A stretch of DNA of 45,384 bases. Origin: Pseudomonadota bacterium (lineage in GTDB: Bacteria; Pseudomonadota; Gammaproteobacteria; Burkholderiales; Methylophilaceae). The notes below the pieces were generated by a model. It saw nothing but the letters and a program-made list of their open reading frames with translations, had not been told where the DNA came from and searched no databases. Of the stretch, positions 1 to 7,888 are shown piece by piece; position 1 is the first letter of the stretch, and each line of letters starts with the position of its first letter. The stretch lies in contig JAQCBB010000004.1 in assembly GCA_027621535.1 (NCBI GenBank), forward strand, positions 1 through 45,384, written 5' to 3'. Position numbers and translations under genes: made by a program.

Positions 1-965
1 TTTTATTAGTGAGTGCCGATGTCTATCGTCCAGCGGCGATAGAGCAATTAAAAACTTTGGCTAAAAGTATTGATGTTGATTGTTTTGATTCCTCGTCTAA
101 GGATAAACCACTGGCCATTGCAAAAGCATCTGTTGAATTTTCTAAAAAGCATTTTTATGACGTGATTATATTTGATACTGCTGGAAGAACTTCCATCGAT
201 GAGGACATGATGGATGAAATCAAACAATTGCACAAACAACTAGATCCAGCAGAGACTTTATTTGTTGTGGACTCAATGCAAGGACAAGATGCCGTTAACA
301 CCGCACAAGGTTTCAATCAGGCTCTAGAGTTAACAGGAATTATCTTAACAAAAGTTGATGGAGACTCCCGAGGCGGAGCAGCTCTATCTGCAAAATATGT
401 GATCGGAAAGCCTATCAAGTTCGTAGGCGTGAGTGAAAAAATAAATGGTATTGAACCCTTTTATCCTGATCGCTTAGCGTCAAGAATTCTTGGCATGGGC
501 GACATCGTAGGCTTAGTTGAAGAAGCTCAAAAAAATGTTGATCAAAAAGAGGCTTTAAAGCTGGCTGAAAAAGTTAAGTCAGGAAAAAATTTTGATTTAG
601 AAGACTTTAAAAATCAAATAACCCAAATGAAAAAAATGGGTGGTGTAGGCGCTCTTATGGAAAAAATGCCGGCTCAGCTCATGGGCCAAGCGCAACAGAA
701 AATCAATCCAGAGGATGGAGATAAGTCATTGGTTCAAATTGAGGCCATTATCAACTCTATGACACCATTAGAGCGAAGAGATCCAGATTTGATAAAAGCA
801 AAAAGAAAACAGAGGATTGCCAATGGTTCCGGTACACAAGTTCAAGATATCAATAGATTATTGACCCAGTATGAACAAATGCGGAAAATGATGAAGCTAT
901 TTTCTAAAGGCGGGTTATCAAAAATGATGAGAGGTTTGGCAGGAAAATTTCCAGGAATGCGCTAA
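1..965 (+). CDS. ffh: Signal recognition particle protein Ffh (5' end outside window)
   Basis: GTPase of the signal recognition particle. It binds signal sequences of nascent membrane proteins and 4.5S RNA and docks on FtsY. The reading frame is open to the left edge (in-frame Leu-Leu precede VSADVYRP), so the N domain and P-loop lie outside. What remains is the rest of the G domain, with DTAGR, TKVDGDSRGG and GVSEKINGIEPFYPDR, and then the methionine-rich M domain, with a QMKKMGG finger region and the RNA-binding segment ERRDPDLIKAKRKQRIANGS. It ends in a normal Ffh tail, KFPGMR, so the C-terminus is intact. The internal GTG at position 9 is not the true start. Identification is secure. Confidence 0.97.
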   Translation, partial: LLVSADVYRPAAIEQLKTLAKSIDVDCFDSSSKDKPLAIAKASVEFSKKHFYDVIIFDTAGRTSIDEDMMDEIKQLHKQLDPAETLFVVDSMQGQDAVNTAQGFNQALELTGIILTKVDGDSRGGAALSAKYVIGKPIKFVGVSEKINGIEPFYPDRLASRILGMGDIVGLVEEAQKNVDQKEALKLAEKVKSGKNFDLEDFKNQITQMKKMGGVGALMEKMPAQLMGQAQQKINPEDGDKSLVQIEAIINSMTPLERRDPDLIKAKRKQRIANGSGTQVQDINRLLTQYEQMRKMMKLFSKGGLSKMMRGLAGKFPGMR

Positions 966-982
966 TTATTCCTCTCAATTTA

Positions 983-1011
983 TTGACCATTTCTATGTTC
1001 TAGTCCATAAT
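983..1011 (+). promoter_or_regulatory. Probable sigma-70 promoter of tRNA-Lys
   Basis: A -35 box TTGACC (983-988) and a -10 box CATAAT (1006-1011) are separated by exactly 17 bp. They lie 16 bp before the mature tRNA-Lys start, in the short gap after ffh. Predicted from sequence only. Confidence 0.5.
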
Positions 1012-1027
1012 TGCGTGTTTGATTTAT

Positions 1028-1103
1028 GGGGTGTTAGCTCAGTTGGTAGAGCAGCGGACTTTTAATCCGTTGGTCGCGAGTTCGAATCTCGCACACCCTA
1101 CCA
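1028..1103 (+). tRNA. tRNA-Lys (anticodon TTT)
   Basis: Full cloverleaf. The acceptor stem GGGGTGT pairs with ACACCCT (one terminal G-U). D-stem GCTC/GAGC is present, the anticodon loop CTTTTAA gives anticodon TTT, T-arm GCGAG/CTCGC encloses TTCGAAT, discriminator is A, and CCA is encoded (1101-1103). It sits between ffh and the convergent mod genes, 1 bp from the end of modC. Confidence 0.97.
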
Positions 1104-1104
1104 C

Positions 1105-1737
1105 TTATCTCATCATTTTTACAATTCCTTGAATATTTTGCATTGCATAAACCTCATCTGCAAAACTTTTTATTTCATTGCGTTGGTGACTAATAAATAA
1201 AGTTGTTATATTTTTTTGAGAAATGTAATTTCTTAATTTTCTGGCAATTGCTTTTCTTTGGATAAGATGAATCGCATTAAACGATTCGTCCATGAGTAAA
1301 ATTTTAGGATCAGATGCTAAACTACGGGCAATTGCCACACGTTGTGACTCCCCTCCTGAGAGAAGCGCAATATCTTTTTGAATCACTTCGTCTAATTCTA
1401 AAAGCTCTATGATTTCATCGATATGTTGATGAATGGCGGATGCATATTTTATATTTTGATATACATTTAAATGAGGGAAGAGCCTTAAATCTTGAAACAC
1501 GTAACCGATTTTTCTCGATCTAGGCAAAACATTAGTATGAGATTTTGAATCATAGAAAATATTATCATCAATAATAATATAGCCTTTGTCAGGAACAAGA
1601 AGACCTGAGATGATATTAAATAAAGTCGACTTTCCAATGCCAGAATCTCCACTGAATCCTAAAATCTCAGCTTTGGTTTGAAGGCAAATGGCCAATTTAA
1701 GTGACGAGTTGTTATATGTAAAGTTTAAATCAATCAT
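1105..1737 (-). CDS. modC: Molybdate ABC transporter ATP-binding protein ModC, short form
   Basis: ATPase subunit that powers molybdate uptake through ModB. Visible motifs: Walker A GDSGIGKST (residues 30-38), Q-loop Q82, signature LSGGE (126-130), Walker B ILLMD with catalytic E151, and H-loop H184. At 210 aa it contains only the nucleotide-binding domain; classical ModC is about 350 aa with a C-terminal molybdate-binding TOBE/MOP domain, absent here. The D-loop, usually close to SALD, reads NAIH. The start overlaps the modB stop by 4 bp (ATGA), so it is translationally coupled as the last gene of the operon. Assignment to molybdate rests on its modA and modB neighbours. Confidence 0.88.
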   Translation of the reverse strand: MIDLNFTYNNSSLKLAICLQTKAEILGFSGDSGIGKSTLFNIISGLLVPDKGYIIIDDNIFYDSKSHTNVLPRSRKIGYVFQDLRLFPHLNVYQNIKYASAIHQHIDEIIELLELDEVIQKDIALLSGGESQRVAIARSLASDPKILLMDESFNAIHLIQRKAIARKLRNYISQKNITTLFISHQRNEIKSFADEVYAMQNIQGIVKMMR

Positions 1738-2402
1738 TTTGTGTACTTATTGCTAATAAATAAGGCAACAAATGAAATAGTTATACTGATAATTACCAGT
1801 CTCACAACCACATGGCTAGCATCAGGATCCTGAAGAGATGAGTAGATTGCTAATGGAATAGTTTGTGTTTCTCCAAATATATTTCCTGCGAAGGTAATTG
1901 TTGCGCCAAATTCTCCTAAACTCCGGCTAAAGCTAAGAACTAAACCAGAAATAATTCCATTTTTGGAAAGAGGAATAATGATTGTTTTTAATATTTTTAA
2001 CTTACTAGCCCCTAAAGTTTTTGCTGCCTCAATGAGTTTTGGATCTATTTCTGCAATGGATTGCCTAATCGAGCGAACGAATAGTGGAAAGGACATTACA
2101 CTAGAAGCAATAATTGCTGCTATCCAGGTAAATGAGATGGGCCAACCAAAAAGCGAATAAAACGTTGATCCCAATAATCCATTTTTACCAAAAATAATTA
2201 ATAATAAAAACCCAATAACAACAGGGGGCAGGACAAGGGGTAGATGAATGAAGCTATCAATTATAGATTTTCCATAAAATTGTTTCGTGGCCAAAGCAAG
2301 ACCCAGAAAAAATGCAGGAATGGATATGATCAGTGATGAAATTATTGCTACTTTACTTGATAAAATCAGGACAGTAATTTCGTAATCAGTCAAAGTAATC
2401 AT
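1734..2402 (-). CDS. modB: Molybdate ABC transporter permease ModB
   Basis: Inner-membrane channel subunit of the molybdate importer, 222 aa, the usual ModB length. Several hydrophobic membrane segments are visible, together with the binding-protein-dependent permease EAA-type loop EAAKTLGASKLKILKTIIIP, which contacts ModC. LGEFGATITFAGN near the C-terminus is typical of the ModB/CysT permease group. It overlaps modA upstream and modC downstream by 4 bp each (ATGA junctions). Confidence 0.93.
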   Translation of the reverse strand: MITLTDYEITVLILSSKVAIISSLIISIPAFFLGLALATKQFYGKSIIDSFIHLPLVLPPVVIGFLLLIIFGKNGLLGSTFYSLFGWPISFTWIAAIIASSVMSFPLFVRSIRQSIAEIDPKLIEAAKTLGASKLKILKTIIIPLSKNGIISGLVLSFSRSLGEFGATITFAGNIFGETQTIPLAIYSSLQDPDASHVVVRLVIISITISFVALFISNKYTK

Positions 2403-3112
2403 GGACGTATTATAAACCCTTGATCGATAAGTTTAATTTTGGTTTTTTCTGAGTTCAAGTATGAAATAAATTTTTCATTTATGAAATTATTCGTGATGAT
2501 TCCTATTGAATAGATAATTTTCTGATGACTATCTTGGGGTATATTTTGCAAGTGATATATTTTATTTAATTTTTTTAAATCTGATGCAAAGATAATTCCG
2601 TAGTCACACTCACCAATTTTTAAATTTGAGAGAAGAGATGCTGAATCTTTTATATGCAAAACACTTTCTTTACTATATTTCAATTGATAAAAATTTATGA
2701 CTTGATAACTATATTTGCCTAATGGAGCAAGCTGGGGATCAGCTAAACATAGCTTTTCATTCTTGGCAATTTTTGATTGCATTAAATTTTTATTTTGATT
2801 GCTGATAAATACTAATTGATTAGAGATCCAATCCCTCTTGTCTTTAAGAATTTGTTTATTATTTAAATGCTGAATCCATGTTTGATTTGCTGAAATGATG
2901 ATATCAAAGGGAGCGCCTCCTAGGACCTGTTGAGATAGATTTCCTGAAGCTCCCGATGAAAAGCTAACTTTATAATTAAAGTCTTTTTCAAATTCAAGTA
3001 AAATATTTTGCATAATCGGATGCAAGCTTGATGCATAGGCTACATTAATTTCTTCCTCGGCATGAACAAGAAAATTAAAAAAAATAAAATAGATAAATAT
3101 ACCTTTGCTCAT
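2399..3112 (-). CDS. modA: Periplasmic molybdate-binding protein ModA
   Basis: Substrate-binding subunit that captures molybdate (possibly tungstate) in the periplasm. It has an N-terminal signal peptide ending near FLVHAEEE, then the ModA core: VAYASSLHP with a ligand-type Ser pair, SSGASGNLSQQV, and GAPFDIIISA. At 237 aa it has normal ModA size. It is translationally coupled by 4-bp overlaps to modB downstream and to a cation transporter upstream. The family is clear; molybdate versus tungstate preference cannot be read from the sequence. Confidence 0.92.
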   Translation of the reverse strand: MSKGIFIYFIFFNFLVHAEEEINVAYASSLHPIMQNILLEFEKDFNYKVSFSSGASGNLSQQVLGGAPFDIIISANQTWIQHLNNKQILKDKRDWISNQLVFISNQNKNLMQSKIAKNEKLCLADPQLAPLGKYSYQVINFYQLKYSKESVLHIKDSASLLSNLKIGECDYGIIFASDLKKLNKIYHLQNIPQDSHQKIIYSIGIITNNFINEKFISYLNSEKTKIKLIDQGFIIRP

Positions 3113-3672
3113 CTTCGTTGGTTCATCATCGCTTTAATTTCATATACGGCATAAATGTTAATTACTAAGATAATAAGCCCCACAAGGAAATCTGGTAAAA
3201 AAGATTCAAATTTGAGGGTCAAAAAGGCTGCCAATAAAACTAATAAATTTCCAATCAAATCATTTCTGGAAGATAAATAGATAGCTCGAAGTAAAAAATT
3301 CTTCGATTTAGTATATCTTTGTAAAAGTATTGTGCATAAGCAATTAATAATTATTGCCCCTAGAGAAACTAGGATCATAACTTGATGATCAGGAACTTCA
3401 GGATGAAAGATTTTATTAATAGAGAAGGTAAGGGCATATATTGATGGAGCAATAAAAGAAACTAAAATCGCATAACCAATTATTCTCCGATAGATAATAG
3501 TTAAACTCAGTCCAATTAAAGCAAAAAAATTTGTTAAGGCGTCTTCAAGAAAATCTATACTATCTGCGATTAAGGCAACCGAATGACTGGTATGGGAGAG
3601 ATATAATTCAACAAAAAAATAAAATAAATTAAGAATAATTACAATTGAAATTACATAATTTTTTTTTAACAT
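3109..3672 (-). CDS. CDF-like cation transporter, membrane domain only
   Basis: Integral membrane protein of 187 aa related to cation diffusion facilitators (Zn/Co/Cd efflux). The TM2 region reads ALIADSIDFLEDALTN with two spaced Asp, as in CDF metal sites. A later helix has SSRNDLIGN, the version of the metal-site motif found in short proteobacterial cation transporters. No C-terminal cytoplasmic domain follows. It is the first gene of the mod operon and overlaps modA by 4 bp, which suggests co-expression with molybdate uptake, though a role in that process is not established. Substrate unknown. Confidence 0.75.
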   Translation of the reverse strand: MLKKNYVISIVIILNLFYFFVELYLSHTSHSVALIADSIDFLEDALTNFFALIGLSLTIIYRRIIGYAILVSFIAPSIYALTFSINKIFHPEVPDHQVMILVSLGAIIINCLCTILLQRYTKSKNFLLRAIYLSSRNDLIGNLLVLLAAFLTLKFESFLPDFLVGLIILVINIYAVYEIKAMMNQRR

Positions 3673-3708
3673 AATTGAATTTAATCTTGATTTAACAATC
3701 TATTATCT

Positions 3709-4704
3709 ATGAAAAAAATAATCTTATTCCTAGTCACTACTTTATCACCATTCTTGGTACAAAGTTATCCCGCTCAATCTGAGCTATTTGGTCTAAATAA
3801 ATCTATGATCCAGTTATGGGTCAGTTATGAGAAAGGCGTGACAGGAACTGGCTCAGGTGTAGTAATCAAAAAAAATCATGTGGCAACAGACTGCCATGTT
3901 TTTCAAAATGCTACAGGCGTTAATGTGGTTAAGTATCATGATACCTATAGCCCTATAGGCGTTTATGCTGATTGGGAACATGATTTGTGTGTATTAAAAT
4001 TTGATAATCTTCCATTGGAGCCGGTAAATATTCGAGAGAGTAATACGCTTGATTATGAGGAGGAAGTGTTCACTCTGACTTTTCCAAACGATAATCCTGT
4101 GCCGCTGCCTTCCTATGGAAAAGTAAAAGCCTTGTATTCTTTTGATAAAGGTTCAATTATAAGAACATCTGCCTCTTTTACAGTTGGATCTAGCGGGGGA
4201 GCTCTATTTGATAATGACTTTAATTTGATTGGTATTACAACATTCAAGAGTCCTGGAAAGCGATTAGGATATTTTTATTGCTTACCTACCGAATGGATAG
4301 ACAAAGTTTTGCAAACAGACATGTTGACCGATATTCGAAGTGAAACACCACCGTTTTGGGCTCTACCTGATGAAAAAAAACCCTTTTTCATGCAAGTTGT
4401 TCTCCCTCTTTTAGATGCTAATTGGTCTGAGGTAAAGCGAATTGCCAAAATGTGGACACAATCAGATGATGATAGTACGAATGCTTGGTTTTATTTAGGC
4501 TTGGCTGAAAGTAAATTTAACAAAGATTTTGCAAAATTATTCCTTAACAAATCAATCCAGCTGAACTCTAAAAATCTTGATGCTCTTGAAGTCTTGCATC
4601 AAATTGCTGTTGAGGAAAACGATAGTGAGCTGATTCATAAGTACAAGTCTATGATTGAAAAGGTTGACCAGTATTACTTTGAAAATTTAGCCAACCAATC
4701 TTAA
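3709..4704 (+). CDS. Secreted trypsin-like serine protease with C-terminal helical repeats
   Basis: Exported protein of 331 aa with a signal peptide (residues 1-19 or so). A chymotrypsin-fold domain follows (about 40-200) with the full catalytic triad: H63 in TDCHVF, D92 in EHDLCVLK and S162 in GSSGGA. The remainder (about 225-320) is helical and resembles tetratricopeptide repeats (WFYLGLAESK, then a second helix pair). There is no PDZ domain, so it is not a classical DegP. It is monocistronic, divergent from the mod operon across 36 bp, and its stop lies 3 bp from the convergent tRNA-Arg genes. The substrate is unknown; protein quality control or processing in the periplasm is a guess. Confidence 0.8.
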   Translation: MKKIILFLVTTLSPFLVQSYPAQSELFGLNKSMIQLWVSYEKGVTGTGSGVVIKKNHVATDCHVFQNATGVNVVKYHDTYSPIGVYADWEHDLCVLKFDNLPLEPVNIRESNTLDYEEEVFTLTFPNDNPVPLPSYGKVKALYSFDKGSIIRTSASFTVGSSGGALFDNDFNLIGITTFKSPGKRLGYFYCLPTEWIDKVLQTDMLTDIRSETPPFWALPDEKKPFFMQVVLPLLDANWSEVKRIAKMWTQSDDDSTNAWFYLGLAESKFNKDFAKLFLNKSIQLNSKNLDALEVLHQIAVEENDSELIHKYKSMIEKVDQYYFENLANQS

Positions 4705-4707
4705 ATT

Positions 4708-4784
4708 TGGCGCGCCCGAAGAGATTCGAACTCCTGACCACTTGGTTCGAAGCCAAGTACTCTATCCAGCTGAGCTACGGGCGC
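4708..4784 (-). tRNA. tRNA-Arg (anticodon TCG)
   Basis: Complete tRNA on the minus strand: acceptor GCGCCCG/CGGGCGC, D-arm GCTC/GAGT, anticodon stem CTTGG/CCAAG with loop CTTCGAA giving anticodon TCG, T-loop TTCGAAT, discriminator G and encoded CCA (plus-strand tgg at 4708-4710). It is the downstream member of a tandem pair with a 90-bp period. It differs from the other copy only at base 34 (T instead of A) and base 44 (T instead of G). A TCG anticodon would read CGA and perhaps CGG. Confidence 0.95.
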
Positions 4785-4797
4785 AGGTAGATTTAAT

Positions 4798-4874
4798 TGG
4801 CGCGCCCGAAGAGATTCGAACTCCTGACCCCTTGGTTCGTAGCCAAGTACTCTATCCAGCTGAGCTACGGGCGC
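4798..4874 (-). tRNA. tRNA-Arg (anticodon ACG)
   Basis: Complete tRNA on the minus strand with loop CTACGAA, anticodon ACG. In bacteria A34 of this tRNA is deaminated to inosine by TadA and reads CGU, CGC and CGA. Encoded CCA (4798-4800). It is the upstream, promoter-proximal member of the pair and is 75/77 identical to the TCG copy. Confidence 0.96.
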
Positions 4875-4883
4875 GTCACCAGT

Positions 4884-4912
4884 ATTATATCCTTAAAACA
4901 TACAGATTAACT
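4884..4912 (-). promoter_or_regulatory. Probable promoter of the tRNA-Arg pair
   Basis: A perfect -10 box TATAAT (minus strand, 4889-4884) lies 9 bp before the mature tRNA-Arg(ACG) end. A weak -35 (AGTTAA, 4912-4907) sits 17 bp upstream, partly inside the end of the lipoprotein gene. A single promoter probably transcribes both tRNAs. Confidence 0.5.
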
Positions 4913-5996
4913 AGTTGCTCGATACGGGAAGCGTTAATATAGGGCCAGACTTTTCGATTTTTCCTGACTGAAGAGCAGAAATTTGATTGAGCAACATGAG
5001 GGTATATTTGCTTTGCATGTCATTGTCTTTTATATAAAACCAATTACCTCGATATTCAACAGCAATAGCGGCCTGTTCTGGAGGATTTTTTGAGGTATAA
5101 ACTGTAAATAATCCGTCAAGAACTTTTTGCCAATCAAAGATCTCCCCATTTTTATTTTTAGTAACAGTTACTCTTCCATTAGCAATGTCATCACTGGGTA
5201 CCTCAACTCCATGGGAAAGGAAAAAAAGTATACCCGCTAGGGAGCGTGACTCTATTTGTATTTTTGAATCTTGCGTTGAATCAAAATAATTTTTAGAAAT
5301 TGGGATGATGTTGTTTTTGTTTTCAATTTTAAGATCATTTAAAAGACGATTTACCATTGGATCATTTCTGTAATCTTTTTGAATTAATAAAGCCAATTCG
5401 TCTGGGTTGCCCTCAAGTTGATAGCCAAGGGTGATCTTGGATGACTTTTGTAGGTCTCTGAAATCTTTGGATAATTGAATAAACTCATTAAATTCTGGGG
5501 CCTCAGACGGGGTTGGACCAGAGGCTTCTGATGCATTATTGATATTGTTAATGCGGTTTACCGTTAATCTTAGAATACGTTCAATACTCCACCCGGATCG
5601 AGCCAACAATAAAATAACTTCATGGTCGACCGGGGTTAAGATATTTTTCACAAAATCAGCACCCGACAATGGCGAATAAGTGATGGTTGGTTTTTCGATG
5701 TATTCCGTATTGCCTCGAACTCCGATGTTATTTGAAGTCGTAGCCCCATCAAAAATCGAACCATTAATTCCAAAACCCTCTTTCCAGTTGAATGCAGTCG
5801 ATACACTGCTGACTTTTAAAAAAGTAGGGTTATCAGCATATCGAAGACGAATTAAGTTTAATAAAATCTCCTCATCATCTGTCTGCGCCAGCACCTTGTT
5901 ATACTCATTTCTGCCTGCTTTCATAAAATCAGGCCCAAATTGACTACAACTAATTAACAACAGACTAAAAAATAATATTAATCCTTTTAAATACAT
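4911..5996 (-). CDS. Putative outer-membrane lipoprotein of unknown function
   Basis: No function recognised. With the ATG at 5996 the protein is 361 aa and begins with a lipoprotein signal, MYLKGLILFF, and a lipobox LISC (residues 14-17). The residue after Cys is Ser, not Asp, which favours outer-membrane sorting. I prefer this start to the in-frame ATG at 6020 because AGGAAAG lies about 7 bp upstream and the codon overlaps the previous stop (TAATG). The N-terminal region (DDEEILLNLIRLRYADNP) resembles a family of uncharacterised proteobacterial lipoproteins; the rest is soluble and mixed alpha/beta in character. It is coupled to the DUF1993 gene upstream. Confidence 0.75.
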   Translation of the reverse strand: MYLKGLILFFSLLLISCSQFGPDFMKAGRNEYNKVLAQTDDEEILLNLIRLRYADNPTFLKVSSVSTAFNWKEGFGINGSIFDGATTSNNIGVRGNTEYIEKPTITYSPLSGADFVKNILTPVDHEVILLLARSGWSIERILRLTVNRINNINNASEASGPTPSEAPEFNEFIQLSKDFRDLQKSSKITLGYQLEGNPDELALLIQKDYRNDPMVNRLLNDLKIENKNNIIPISKNYFDSTQDSKIQIESRSLAGILFFLSHGVEVPSDDIANGRVTVTKNKNGEIFDWQKVLDGLFTVYTSKNPPEQAAIAVEYRGNWFYIKDNDMQSKYTLMLLNQISALQSGKIEKSGPILTLPVSSN

Positions 5997-6505
5997 TAAA
6001 ACTTTCCTGTGTAATCCCATTTACCAAGATTAACCCCGTTCATTCTAAGAATATTGTAGGTGGTGGTGATGTGAAAAAAGAAATGAGGAAGAATCCATCT
6101 TTTTAAATAATCTTCGCCATTATTAAAGGAAAATTTATGCTCACGGATAGAAAATTCAATGGGTTTATTTTCAGAATTTATCATGTCTTTTGGTTTAATT
6201 TTTTTTAAGAAATTAATAGTTTTTGTAATACGGTTTTGTAATTGTTTTATGGTTTTTTCGTTATCTTGGTAGTTAGGAAATTTTTTATTGGCAAGCCTTC
6301 CTATCCCTTTTCTGACCATGTCAGTACCAATCTGAATTTGACGAGACAAGGGGTACATGTCTGCAATCAGTCGACTTTCAACAAAAATTACACTGTCGAA
6401 TTTTTTTTTATCAGCAAACCGCTGCGCTTTATTTAATATGTTTATCAAATTTTCAAGCATTTTGACGATCATTGGTACGGATAAGTCATACATTGGCTCT
6501 TGCAT
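5996..6505 (-). CDS. DUF1993 domain protein
   Basis: Protein of 169 aa with no signal peptide, matching the DUF1993 family (DinB-like four-helix fold). Visible family features are MYDLSVPMIVKMLENL at the N-terminus, RLIADMYPLSRQIQ, a central helix pair, and the end PHFFFHITTTYNILRMNGVNLGKWDYTG, which contains the conserved His-rich helix and the NGV-x-LG-x-DY tail. The biochemical function is unknown. It is the first gene of a two-gene unit with the lipoprotein and starts just upstream of the tRNA-Ser gene on the same strand. Confidence 0.8.
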   Translation of the reverse strand: MQEPMYDLSVPMIVKMLENLINILNKAQRFADKKKFDSVIFVESRLIADMYPLSRQIQIGTDMVRKGIGRLANKKFPNYQDNEKTIKQLQNRITKTINFLKKIKPKDMINSENKPIEFSIREHKFSFNNGEDYLKRWILPHFFFHITTTYNILRMNGVNLGKWDYTGKF

Positions 6506-6529
6506 TTGGGTCTCCCTTGATATAAAAAA

Positions 6530-6623
6530 TGGCGGAGAGCGAGGGATTCGAACCCTCGATACAGGTTTAAACCCGTATGCTTCCTTAGCAGGGAAGTGCC
6601 TTCGACCACTCGGCCAGCTCTCC
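6530..6623 (-). tRNA. tRNA-Ser (anticodon GCT)
   Basis: Class II tRNA on the minus strand: acceptor GGAGAGC/GCTCTCC, anticodon loop CTGCTAA giving anticodon GCT, a long variable arm (stem ATACGGG/CCCGTAT), T-loop TTCGAAT, discriminator G and encoded CCA (plus-strand tgg at 6530-6532). It reads AGC/AGU. Confidence 0.96.
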
Positions 6624-6667
6624 TAATTTTTAAGCTATATTCTAAATGAAATTAAGCTAGATCCCAA

Positions 6668-7888
6668 TCATTGATCTAAGTTAAATGCCTTATGAAGAGA
6701 TTGAACTGCGGCATCTAGAAATTTTTCTTCAATGAGAATGGATATTTTGATCTCACTGGTTGATATGGTTGAGATATTAATACCTTCCTCAGATAGTGTT
6801 CTAAACATCTTGCTTGCCACACCGACGTGTGATTTCATTCCTACACCTACAAGAGATAGTTTTGCGATGTTTGAGTCACCAATAATTGTTTTGGCACCTA
6901 AATGATCTTTCATGCTTTCTAAAATTTCAATCGTTTTATCTAATTCAGTTTTGTTCACTGTAAAGGTGAAATCATTGAGTCCATCATGGCCAATATTCTG
7001 AATGATCATATCCACATCAATATTCTGTTCAGCAATTGGCCCAAGAATTTGATATGCAATTCCTGGTTTATCTGGAATACTCTCCACGGTTACTTTTGCC
7101 TCATCACGATTAAAGGCTATTCCTGAGATTATTGGATCTTCCATTTTATGACTTTCCTCATATGTAATTATTGTCCCTTCACCATCTTCTTCAAAACTTG
7201 AGAGAACTCGCAAATTAACCTTATGTTTACCAGCAAATTCGACTGAACGTATTTGTAAAACTTTTGAGCCAAGACTTGCCATTTCTAGCATTTCTTCAAA
7301 TGTGATTGATTTCAATTTTCTCGCATTAGAAACAACTCGTGGATCAGTGGTATAAATACCATTAACGTCCGTATATATTTGACACTCATCCGCATGCAAT
7401 GCAGCTGCAATTGCTACAGCAGTTGTATCGGAACCGCCTCTTCCAAGTGTTGTAATATTTCCTTGCTCATCAGCGCCCTGAAATCCTGCAATGACTAAAA
7501 CATACCCATTATCTAAATTCTTTTGGATATTCTCGGTACCTATATTAATTATTCGAGCTTTAGAGTGGGCCTTATCTGTAAGGATCTTAACTTGAGATCC
7601 AGTGTAGCTTTTAGCTTTTACCCCCCGAGCTTGAATAGCAAGTGCCGTTAATCCTATAGTGACTTGCTCTCCAGTAGATAAAACCACATCCGATTCTCTA
7701 GGATCCGGTTTTTTATTTACCTCACTAATGAGCTGAAGCAGCTTATTAGTCTCTCCAGACATTGCAGATACCACCACCACCACTTTGTGACCTTTGTCAA
7801 CGAAGCGTTTAACGCGATCAGCAACCGCATTAATTCGTTCCGGATTGGCAACTGAAGTGCCTCCATATTTTTGTACAATCAGGCTCAT
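6668..7888 (-). CDS. lysC: Aspartate kinase
   Basis: Phosphorylates L-aspartate, the first step toward lysine (and diaminopimelate), threonine and methionine. The start MSLIVQKYGGTSVA is diagnostic. GRGGSDTTAVAIAAALHA forms part of the active site, and two C-terminal ACT domains follow (about residues 265-406), typical of feedback-controlled monofunctional enzymes of about 405 aa. The start codon overlaps the alaS stop (ATGA), so it is the last gene of the recA-alaS block. No amino-acid-responsive leader is seen. Confidence 0.97.
   Translation of the reverse strand: MSLIVQKYGGTSVANPERINAVADRVKRFVDKGHKVVVVVSAMSGETNKLLQLISEVNKKPDPRESDVVLSTGEQVTIGLTALAIQARGVKAKSYTGSQVKILTDKAHSKARIINIGTENIQKNLDNGYVLVIAGFQGADEQGNITTLGRGGSDTTAVAIAAALHADECQIYTDVNGIYTTDPRVVSNARKLKSITFEEMLEMASLGSKVLQIRSVEFAGKHKVNLRVLSSFEEDGEGTIITYEESHKMEDPIISGIAFNRDEAKVTVESIPDKPGIAYQILGPIAEQNIDVDMIIQNIGHDGLNDFTFTVNKTELDKTIEILESMKDHLGAKTIIGDSNIAKLSLVGVGMKSHVGVASKMFRTLSEEGINISTISTSEIKISILIEEKFLDAAVQSLHKAFNLDQ

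Noticed and set aside
4742-4942. 66-aa open frame over the tRNA-Arg pair
   Set aside because: It is an accidental translation of the duplicated tRNA antisense strands; the peptide repeat simply reflects the 90-bp duplication.
6357-6626. 89-aa frame over the DUF1993 gene and tRNA-Ser
   Set aside because: It is antisense to both and has the peptide GGERGIRTLDTGLNPY-like reading that often arises from tRNA-Ser genes.
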